Below the pieces are notes generated by a model. It ran no database searches and was not told the DNA's origin. It worked only from the letters and a program-made list of their open reading frames with translations. This document shows positions 1-5,064 of a DNA stretch of 5,133 nt, piece by piece. A program made the position numbers and the translations under genes. Where the stretch lies: the NCBI GenBank assembly GCA_028288945.1, contig JAQGHH010000471.1:1-5133 (forward strand), written 5' to 3'. Position 1 is the first letter of the stretch. The number at the start of each line of letters is the position of its first letter. The DNA comes from Phycisphaerales bacterium (GTDB lineage: Bacteria > Planctomycetota > Phycisphaerae > Tepidisphaerales > Tepidisphaeraceae).

Positions 1-171
1 GATCGTCTCCCGGCGGAGAAGACGTGTGCGGAACGGCGGGGGGCTTTCCGGAGAATCCTCGGCGGGTGAACCGACCCGCCGCGGTGATGCCAGTCAACCA
101 ACCGCGCATCAAGTCCTGGCGTACGAGGGGTGACTCGACTTCAGCGGGGTCACCGGCCATCTTAATGTCAC

Positions 172-203
172 CCGGCGGCTGACCGCGCCGCCGGATGTGG
201 AGG
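172..203 (+). promoter_or_regulatory. GC hairpin next to the amt ribosome binding site
   Basis: A perfect 8-bp stem (CCGGCGGC at 172-179 with GCCGCCGG at 187-194, 7-nt loop) ends four bases before the Shine-Dalgarno GGAGG at 199-203, which lies 7 nt from the ATG at 211. Upstream, GGGTGAC (128-134) can pair with GTCACCC (167-173), and its last six bases can instead pair with GTCACC (149-154). The 167-173 pairing overlaps the hairpin by two bases, so the two folds exclude each other. Another 8-bp hairpin lies at 60-81. The pairings are read directly from the sequence. A role in controlling translation of the ammonium channel is inference, and in GC-rich DNA such stems can occur by chance. Confidence 0.35.
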
Positions 204-210
204 ATCACTG

Positions 211-1698
211 ATGCTGCGCACCCCCGCGGCGTCCCACCGGACGCTCGTCTCTCTCTTTCTCGCGTTTTGTTTTCTCGCATTTTTCGCCGCCCCGGCCCAC
301 GCCCAAGGCGCCTACACGGGCGGCGTCGCAATCTTTCCTGACAAGAAAATCGACTCGGGCGACACCGCCTGGATGCTCACCTGTGCGGCCCTCGTGCTCA
401 TGATGACCGGCCCCGGCCTCGCGCTCTTTTACTCGGGGCTCGTCCGCCGAAAGAACGTCCTGGGCACCATGATGCAGAGCTTTGTCTGCATGGCGATCGT
501 CAGCGTGCTCTGGTCGATCGTCGGCTACACGCTCGCCTTCGATCAGGGCACGCCCTTTATCGGCGGGTTCCACTTCGCCTTCCTCCGCAACGTCGGCCCT
601 CAGCCCTGCGAATACGCCCAGACCATTCCGCACACGACGTGGATGGCCTACCAGATGATGTTCGCGGTCATCACGCCCGCGCTCATCTGCGGCGCGTACG
701 CCGAGCGCATGAAATTCAGCGCGATGCTCGTCTTCTCCTCGCTCTGGCTGCTGCTCATCTACTGCCCGATGGCCCATATGGTCTGGGGCAAAGGCGGGCT
801 GTTTAACGTCGGCGTGGGCGACGCGAAGACCTACGTGAAGGCCCTGGATTTTGCGGGCGGAACCGTCGTTCACATCTCCTCGGGCGTGTCGGCGCTCGTG
901 TGCGCGCTCGTCCTCGGCAAGCGCCGCGGCTACGGCCGCGTGCCCATGCCGCCGCACAGCGTGGTGCTGTCCGTCATCGGCGCGGCGCTGCTGTGGGTCG
1001 GCTGGTTCGGATTCAACGGCGGCAGTTCCCTGGCCGCCGACGGGTTGGCCAGCTACGCGTTCGTCAACACCCACCTCGCCGCCGCGGCGGCGGCGCTCGG
1101 GTGGATGTTCATCGAGTGGATCAAGAGCGGCAAACCCACGGTGCTAGGCGCGATTTCCGGCGCGGTCGCCGGCTTGGTCGTCATCACGCCCGCCAGCGGG
1201 TTCACCACGCCCATGTACGCGCTGCTCATGGGCGCGATCGGGGGCGTCGCCTGCTTCCTGGGCGCAACCACCCTCAAACACCTGTTCGGCTACGACGATT
1301 CGCTGGACGCCTTTGGGGTCCATGGCGTTGGCGGCACCGTCGGCGCGATTCTTACGGGCGTCTTCGCCGTCGCCGCCATCAACCCCGCCGTCAAAATGGG
1401 CGGTCTCGTCGACGGAAATCCCCGCCAGATCCTGAATCAGCTCATCGCCACGTTGCTCACCTTCGCCTTGGCCGCGGTCGGATCGTTCATTCTCCTCCAG
1501 GTCACGCGCGTCCTCTGTCGCGGCCTGCGCATGACAGAGTCCGACGAGTTCGACGGCCTGGACCTCACCCAGCACGGCGAAAGTGGCTACAACTTCGAGG
1601 AATCCTTCCCCGGCACCGTTCTCGAAGACTCCGGCCCCACCTTCAAACACCACCACGCCCCTGTCGCCGCAGCGCAGCCCAATCCTGCCTCGGTGTGA
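211..1698 (+). CDS. amt: Amt/AmtB-family ammonium transporter
   Basis: Inner-membrane channel of 495 residues that moves ammonium or ammonia into the cell. Residues 1-31 look like a cleaved signal peptide ending AHA before Q32, as in E. coli AmtB. The rest is a series of hydrophobic helices. Pore residues can be matched to E. coli AmtB from memory: the gate phenylalanines F151 (F107) and F268 (F215), the ammonium-site W192 (W148) and S272 (S219), D213 in ALDFAGG (D160), and the twin histidines H221 (H168) and H371 (H318). The cytoplasmic tail has a GLDLTQHGESGYNF motif (449-462), the region that contacts the PII protein GlnK in characterised homologues, followed by about 33 extra residues including KHHH. 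The start is set by GGAGG at 199-203. No glnK/glnB gene is adjacent within the window, and a strong terminator follows, so the gene appears monocistronic at its 3' end. The family call is very secure; the substrate is inferred from the family. Confidence 0.97.
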   Translation: MLRTPAASHRTLVSLFLAFCFLAFFAAPAHAQGAYTGGVAIFPDKKIDSGDTAWMLTCAALVLMMTGPGLALFYSGLVRRKNVLGTMMQSFVCMAIVSVLWSIVGYTLAFDQGTPFIGGFHFAFLRNVGPQPCEYAQTIPHTTWMAYQMMFAVITPALICGAYAERMKFSAMLVFSSLWLLLIYCPMAHMVWGKGGLFNVGVGDAKTYVKALDFAGGTVVHISSGVSALVCALVLGKRRGYGRVPMPPHSVVLSVIGAALLWVGWFGFNGGSSLAADGLASYAFVNTHLAAAAAALGWMFIEWIKSGKPTVLGAISGAVAGLVVITPASGFTTPMYALLMGAIGGVACFLGATTLKHLFGYDDSLDAFGVHGVGGTVGAILTGVFAVAAINPAVKMGGLVDGNPRQILNQLIATLLTFALAAVGSFILLQVTRVLCRGLRMTESDEFDGLDLTQHGESGYNFEESFPGTVLEDSGPTFKHHHAPVAAAQPNPASV

Positions 1699-1737
1699 GC
1701 GGCTTACCAAAACGGTGCAAAGCGCAGATCACACAAC

Positions 1738-1780
1738 GACGCCCCGGGCTTTTTGTCAAAGCCCGGGGCGTCTTGTTTGG
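1738..1780 (+). terminator. Intrinsic terminator after amt
   Basis: A perfect 15-bp stem (1738-1752 paired with 1758-1772) with a 5-nt loop TTGTC is followed by the T-rich run TTGTTT. It begins 40 bp after the amt stop codon. The stem core is GCCCCGGGC. The reverse strand also has an A/T-poor exit, so the element is most convincing as a plus-strand terminator. It separates amt from the downstream zinc/alpha-CTD gene. Confidence 0.9.
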
Positions 1781-1806
1781 CACGTCCGGCTCCCGCGAAC
1801 ATTCCT

Positions 1807-1835
1807 TTGGATCGCCCGGCCCGACATGGTAGACT
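1807..1835 (+). promoter_or_regulatory. Weak sigma70-like promoter candidate for the zinc/alpha-CTD gene
   Basis: TTGGAT (1807-1812) and TAGACT (1830-1835) are 17 bp apart and match the TTGACA/TATAAT consensus at three and four of six positions. They lie between the amt terminator and the start codon at 1860, where a promoter is needed. Transcription would begin roughly 18 bases before the ATG. The match is weak and the organism's consensus is unknown. Confidence 0.25.
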
Positions 1836-1859
1836 TCTGGTCACGGAGGCCCAGACGTT

Positions 1860-2204
1860 ATGCCGCCTCTTCCACCCCGAATTGAATGCCCGGATTGCCG
1901 CGGACGCGGGTCGATCCTTCTGCTGGTCCGAACCGTCCCTTGCACCAAGTGCGGCGGGAAGGGGGTCCTCCCCTCCTCCATCCTCGACATCCCCGTCGCC
2001 AGCATGGAGCTAAGTATCCGCGCCAAAAACGCCCTGAAGCTCCTGCGCGCCGGCACCCTGCGCGAACTGGTCCGCCTGACGGAACGCGACCTGCGCTCCC
2101 AAAAGGAAATGAATGAACTCGCGATCACCGAAGTGAAAAAAGCCCTGGCGGAACTGGGCCTCGCCCTACGCCCCAGCGAACCGGCGAAAGCCGCGCAGCC
2201 GTAA
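1860..2204 (+). CDS. DnaJ-type zinc motif fused to an RNA polymerase alpha-CTD-like domain
   Basis: Small protein of 114 residues with two parts. Residues 10-35 hold two CxxCxGxG motifs (CPDCRGRG at 10-17, CTKCGGKG at 28-35), the four-cysteine zinc-binding pattern of the DnaJ cysteine-rich domain; the 14-residue gap suggests one zinc site. Residues 45-104 resemble the RNA polymerase alpha C-terminal domain: VASMELSIRAKNALK followed by TLRELVRLTERDL and ITEVKKALAELGLAL. Against E. coli alpha (from memory), R54 and N57 match the DNA-contacting R265 and N268, but the GKKS of the second helix-hairpin-helix is replaced by NELA (85-88). No alpha N-terminal domain is present, so this is not a core subunit. 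A basic, alanine-rich tail ends the protein. GGAGG at 1845-1849, 10 nt from the ATG, supports the start. It could bind DNA or RNA polymerase, or act as a small zinc adaptor; the function is unknown. The domain calls are fairly secure, the role is not. Confidence 0.85.
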   Translation: MPPLPPRIECPDCRGRGSILLLVRTVPCTKCGGKGVLPSSILDIPVASMELSIRAKNALKLLRAGTLRELVRLTERDLRSQKEMNELAITEVKKALAELGLALRPSEPAKAAQP

Positions 2205-2326
2205 ACGTGAACTGCGATGGACGACTTGATCCGGCGCCTCTAGTTCCTTCTTTCGTACTCGGGGAAGAGAATTGGCGTGAGAGGTTGAAGATCGAGTCCG
2301 CCCCCGACTCGCGAGATCCCGGTTCT

Positions 2327-2364
2327 GTAGGGTCCGCTTCAGCGGACGTTGAAGCGGACCCTAC
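2327..2364. repeat. 38-bp palindrome at the aminotransferase 3' end
   Basis: Perfect 15-bp arms GTAGGGTCCGCTTCA (2327-2341) and its reverse complement (2350-2364) flank an 8-bp centre. A second, smaller palindrome is nested inside: GTCCGCT (2332-2338) pairs with AGCGGAC (2341-2347), so three GCGGAC-type half-sites are present. Neither strand has a T-run after the stem, so it is a poor intrinsic terminator, though it sits between convergent genes where a bidirectional one would be useful. It looks more like an interspersed palindromic repeat. The right arm contains the TAG stop (2361-2363) of the aminotransferase. Confidence 0.8.
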
Positions 2365-3551
2365 GCGATCGAGCACAGAACCTCGCACCCCGCGGCGATC
2401 TTTTCGTCCGTGGTCGCGTAGCTGATGCGGAAATGCGTGTCGCGCTCGCTGAAGACATTCCCCGGAATAATTAGCACATTGTTCTCGATTGCCTTCGCGA
2501 CAAACTCGGTCGCGGTCATCCCGGCCGGCGCTTTCGGGAAAATGTAAAACGCCCCCTCCGGCTTCACGATCTCAAACTTCCGCGACAACCCCTCGACTAC
2601 CCGGTCGCGTTTCCGGCGGTATGAATCCACCGCCGCGTCCATCGGCAAATCCATCGCCTTCAATGCCGCGTGCTGGAACGGCGACGGCGCGCACACAAAC
2701 GTGTACTGCTGCACCTTCGCCATCTGCTGCACCACCGCCTCCGGCCCCGCCACGCACCCCAGCCGCCAGCCGGTCATCGCATGGCTCTTGGAAAACCCGC
2801 GGAGGATCAGCGTGTTGGGGTAGTGCCGGGCCGGGGATGGCAGGACTGAGGACTGAGGACTGAGGGCTGAGCCGGAGGGTGGAGCCACATTTTCCTTACT
2901 CAGTCCTGAGTCCTCAGTCCTCAGGCCTCCGTAAAGAAAGGGCTCGTAAATCTCGTCCGACACGATCAGCAGACCGTGCCGGTTTGCCACGTCCACGGCG
3001 GCCCGGACCTCAGCCTCGGTCATCACGACGCCGGTCGGGTTGCTGGGGGAATTGAGGATCAGCAGTTTCGTTCGCGGCGTAATCGCCTTTTCGACCTTCT
3101 CCGCAGGAAATCGAAAATCCGGATAGCTGTCCACGATGACCGACTTGCCGCCGGCCAGGGTGAGCAGGTGCTTGTACATCACGAAGTAGGGGTCGAGGAA
3201 AATCGCTTCGTCGCCCGGATCGATGGTGGCGAGGATGGCCAGAAGCAGCGCGCCGCTGACGCCGCTGGTGATGAGCACGTCGCCCACGTCGCGGCCCATC
3301 TCCGCCGTCAGGTCCTTGCGCAGCCGCTCGCGCAGCGGGGCGATCCCCTGCGTGGGCGTATACCGATTGTGGCCGGACCGGATCGCCTCGATCGCGGCGT
3401 CCTTTGCCTCCTCCGGCACGTCAAAGTCCGGCAGCCCGATCGAAAAGTTGATCGGGTCCTTCATCTTCGCCGCCAGGTCAAACACCTTGCGAATGCCGGA
3501 AGCATCCACGCCGTGCGCGCGACGGGAAATGAATTCGGTGGGGGGGCGCAT
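2361..3551 (-). CDS. Class I PLP-dependent aminotransferase (aspartate aminotransferase-like)
   Basis: Cytoplasmic fold-type I transaminase of 396 residues. Visible hallmarks are NRYTPTQG (62-69), PSNPTG (169-174, with N171 contacting PLP), SDEIYE (198-203, with D199 and Y202), the Schiff-base lysine K255 in GFSKSHAMTGWRLG (252-265, with R263 binding the phosphate), and HFRISYA (373-379), where R375 would hold the substrate carboxylate. The amino acid used cannot be told from sequence; aspartate/2-oxoglutarate-type activity is the family default. The loop between YGG and NTLIL (about 210-245) is roughly 20-25 residues longer than I recall for homologues and is encoded by an inverted repeat. 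The ATG at 3551 is preferred because the N-terminus then fits the family. It lacks a clear Shine-Dalgarno. A TTG at 3626 would add 25 residues derived partly from another repeat. The stop lies inside a palindrome, so the extreme C-terminus may be altered. All catalytic residues are intact. Confidence 0.93.
   Translation of the reverse strand: MRPPTEFISRRAHGVDASGIRKVFDLAAKMKDPINFSIGLPDFDVPEEAKDAAIEAIRSGHNRYTPTQGIAPLRERLRKDLTAEMGRDVGDVLITSGVSGALLLAILATIDPGDEAIFLDPYFVMYKHLLTLAGGKSVIVDSYPDFRFPAEKVEKAITPRTKLLILNSPSNPTGVVMTEAEVRAAVDVANRHGLLIVSDEIYEPFLYGGLRTEDSGLSKENVAPPSGSALSPQSSVLPSPARHYPNTLILRGFSKSHAMTGWRLGCVAGPEAVVQQMAKVQQYTFVCAPSPFQHAALKAMDLPMDAAVDSYRRKRDRVVEGLSRKFEIVKPEGAFYIFPKAPAGMTATEFVAKAIENNVLIIPGNVFSERDTHFRISYATTDEKIAAGCEVLCSIA
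2843..2927. repeat. Inverted repeat of 7-bp units inside the aminotransferase gene
   Basis: The left arm is four tandem 7-bp units, GGACTGA three times and then GGGCTGA (2843-2870). The right arm is four complementary units of the TCAGTCC type (2900-2927). Positions 2846-2871 and 2899-2924 match as reverse complements at 24 of 26 bases, with a 27-nt loop. On the minus strand it is read through without a stop, giving LRTEDSGLS (210-218) and ALSPQSSVL (229-237) in the aminotransferase. The arms could form a long hairpin in DNA or mRNA. No transposase gene or clear target duplication is seen. It resembles a small non-autonomous palindromic repeat that has inserted in frame; the insertion is inferred from the unusual loop length. 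Confidence 0.85.
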
Positions 3552-3604
3552 AGTGGAAAATAGTGCGCGAACGGGGAGGGGAACGACCCGGAGAGGAGAT
3601 AACG

Positions 3605-3654
3605 CGGGGACGCGGAGAAAATACAAATCTCCGCGTCCCCGTGTCTCCGCGTCC
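3605..3654. repeat. Inverted plus direct repeat between two minus-strand genes
   Basis: Perfect 14-bp arms, CGGGGACGCGGAGA (3605-3618) and TCTCCGCGTCCCCG (3628-3641), flank a 9-nt AT-rich loop. The 11-mer TCTCCGCGTCC of the right arm (3628-3638) is repeated directly at 3644-3654, running up to the stop codon (3654-3656) of the small basic protein. There is no T-run after the stem on the minus strand, so it is not a standard terminator. It lies between that gene and the aminotransferase and could affect mRNA processing. It is unrelated in sequence to the other two palindromes nearby. Confidence 0.8.
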
Positions 3655-4010
3655 TATTTCTTCTTTACCGGAGCAGCGGCGGGCGCAGCGCCCTTCGCCG
3701 GGGCCGCGCCCTTTGCGGGAGCGGCACCCTTCGCCGGGGCCGCGCCCTTGGCAGCGGGGGCCGCAGCACCCTTGGCACCGGCAGGAGCAGCGCCGGCGGC
3801 GGGAGGTGCGCCGTCCGCAGCCGCCTCTTCCTTCTCCGCCTTCCCGGCAACCGCGGCCTTGCGGTTACCGACCTTGGGCAACCCGAAGACGCTCCGCTTG
3901 CCGTCCCACTTTTCCTCGTCCTTCAACCGCGCGAGCCGCTCGTCACGCTTCAGGACGTTCCGATGACGCACCAGCGCGCTCGCGCTCTTCAAACTTCGAT
4001 CCATCGACAT
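3654..4010 (-). CDS. Small basic protein of PVC type with KGAAPA repeat tail
   Basis: Protein of 118 residues in two parts. Residues 1-50 (MSMDRSLKSASALVRHRNVL, then KRDERLARLKDEEKW and SVFGLPKV) match what I recall of a short basic protein conserved in planctomycetes, verrucomicrobia and chlamydiae, described from its gene's closeness to rRNA genes in some members. No rRNA gene is in this window, and its role is not established to my knowledge. Residues 51-118 are a low-complexity Ala/Pro/Gly/Lys tail with four perfect KGAAPA units (88-111) and a final KKK. The tail resembles linker-histone H1-like nucleic-acid-binding extensions, which suggests but does not prove binding to DNA or RNA. GAGG (complement of 4016-4019) lies 5 nt before the ATG at 4010 and supports that start over the ATG two codons later. 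There is no signal peptide. The family call is from memory and moderately sure; the reading frame is secure. Confidence 0.82.
   Translation of the reverse strand: MSMDRSLKSASALVRHRNVLKRDERLARLKDEEKWDGKRSVFGLPKVGNRKAAVAGKAEKEEAAADGAPPAAGAAPAGAKGAAAPAAKGAAPAKGAAPAKGAAPAKGAAPAAAPVKKK
3685..3756 (-). repeat. 18-bp tandem repeats coding the KGAAPA tail
   Basis: Four consecutive 18-bp units begin at 3685, 3703, 3721 and 3739. Each keeps the core CCCTT or CCCTTT and codes one KGAAPA hexapeptide on the minus strand. The units differ at several bases, mainly third codon positions, so the peptide appears more conserved than the DNA. Such a tract can gain or lose units by slippage, and tail length is expected to vary between strains. 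Confidence 0.85.
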
Positions 4011-4278
4011 AAGAACCTCGTTTCGCTTGTTTTGTTCTGTCTTTCAATTCATCGCCCGGCCCGCAGCCGACCACAGCCACCACGCCAAGCCACACCCCCA
4101 GCGCGCAGCGCCGCAGGGGCGGGGATGATACCGATTCGCCCCCCAATCCTCAACCCCGCGGCCCCGCCATGCGACATCGCACGAGAAATCGCCACTTTTC
4201 AAGCCCGAATATGCCGCGTGCCGGCCACAACTCATGCCTTTCACGACACTTGCGATACCAAATCATGGTAATGACTCA

Positions 4279-5064
4279 CTAAGGCTTTCCGGCCTCTGCC
4301 GGAACGCGCCAAATGCGCGCGAGCAGGCGGCACATTTCCGGGTCATGTTTCTGCAATTGTTCGCGGGTGAACGGAAAGAAGTCGTTACGGCCGAAGAAGG
4401 CCTCGGTCGACTCCGCGAAATACTCCATGGCGTTGGTCATTGCGTAGGCGCGCTCGGTCGTGTTGGGGCGGTTGGAGTCGCCGAACGTGCGCTCGACGGC
4501 GTCGTAGCTTTTGCTCTCCACGGCTCGCTTGTAGGCGGCGACGATTTCCGCCTGATCGAAGCCGAGCACCTGGTCGTGGTAGGCGTGGGCCAACTCGTGG
4601 AGGACGAAGCAGGGCATCCGCCGGTTTTCGGCCGCGAAGATTTTGACGTTGGTGAATTCAATCCCCTTCGCCATCGCGGGATTCCGCCCCATGCGGCGCA
4701 GCCAGCCCTCGTCGGGATGGTACTCGGCTCGCGGCGGCACACCCCGATATTCGGGCGAAACCCATAGCTGTATCTCGCGCAATTTTGCCACCGGCCCGGC
4801 CGGAACATCCCGCACGATCCGGCCCAGATGTTCCTCGAGAAGTTTTAGCGCATCCGCCGTTGCTTCCTTCTCATGATCCATGAGCGCATCGTTCACATGG
4901 ACCGTCCACCCTTCGATCCGGCGTGTCTGATAGGACAACTTGATCGGGGCTTTGTCGCCCGGCTTCGCGGGCACGCTCGGGGCCGGCTCTTCCGCGTGAG
5001 CGGGACAGGACGCAACCACAAGCGCGGCCAATACGACAATCGTTAAGAGTGCGACTCTGCTCAT
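4279..5064 (-). CDS. Exported gluzincin-like metallopeptidase, lethal-factor-like
   Basis: Protein of 261 residues with an N-terminal export signal. Residues 5-19 are hydrophobic and lead either to a lipobox (VASC, C20) or to a signal peptidase I site (AHA before E25), so it may be a lipoprotein or freely secreted. A Pro/Ala-rich linker follows. The catalytic motif HELAH (156-160) gives zinc ligands H156 and H160 and base E157. Downstream, YAMTNAMEYFAE (207-218) aligns with YGRTNEAEFFAE of anthrax lethal factor (from memory), making E214 the third zinc ligand and Y207 the catalytic tyrosine. The closing segment, FFGRNDFFPFTREQLQKHDP, is typical of planctomycete homologues I recall as uncharacterised. 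The substrate is unknown. AAAGGGA (complement of 5073-5079), 8 nt from the ATG, is a moderate ribosome binding site. No immunity, toxin or secretion gene is adjacent, so a housekeeping cell-envelope role is as likely as a toxin role. The metallopeptidase call is secure; the family placement is moderate. Confidence 0.88.
   Translation of the reverse strand: MSRVALLTIVVLAALVVASCPAHAEEPAPSVPAKPGDKAPIKLSYQTRRIEGWTVHVNDALMDHEKEATADALKLLEEHLGRIVRDVPAGPVAKLREIQLWVSPEYRGVPPRAEYHPDEGWLRRMGRNPAMAKGIEFTNVKIFAAENRRMPCFVLHELAHAYHDQVLGFDQAEIVAAYKRAVESKSYDAVERTFGDSNRPNTTERAYAMTNAMEYFAESTEAFFGRNDFFPFTREQLQKHDPEMCRLLARIWRVPAEAGKP

Noticed and set aside
100..140. Possible sigma54 promoter for amt, as often found for nitrogen genes
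   Set aside because: TGGCG is present near 116 but the required GC element (TTGC-like) at the right spacing is absent.
205..1074. A long minus-strand open frame (289 codons) opposite the ammonium channel gene
   Set aside because: Its composition (Arg, His, Glu, Asp, Gly-rich with no hydrophobic core) is typical of the antisense of a GC-rich membrane-protein gene, and the plus-strand frame is a clear Amt protein.
900..1832. A 310-codon plus-strand open frame overlapping the end of amt
   Set aside because: It is an Arg/Pro/His-rich out-of-frame shadow of amt that also runs through the intrinsic terminator.
211..2204. Operon linking the ammonium channel and the zinc/alpha-CTD gene
   Set aside because: A perfect 15-bp stem terminator with a T-rich tail lies between them, so co-transcription is unlikely to be the main mode.
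2843..2927. CRISPR-like or tandem array
   Set aside because: The repeated units are only 7 bp, have no spacers and are arranged as one inverted pair.
3605..3641. Intrinsic terminator for the small basic protein gene
   Set aside because: The stem is strong but no T-run follows it on the minus strand, and the extra direct copy of the 11-mer fits a repeat element better.
2976..3966. Long plus-strand open frames opposite the aminotransferase and small basic protein
   Set aside because: They are antisense to two genes with conserved motifs and show low-complexity Arg/Ala/Ser composition with no recognisable domain.
4234..4767. A 177-codon plus-strand open frame with a plausible-looking sequence
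   Set aside because: It lies opposite the catalytic half of the metallopeptidase, whose HELAH and EYFAE motifs fix the minus-strand frame as the real one.
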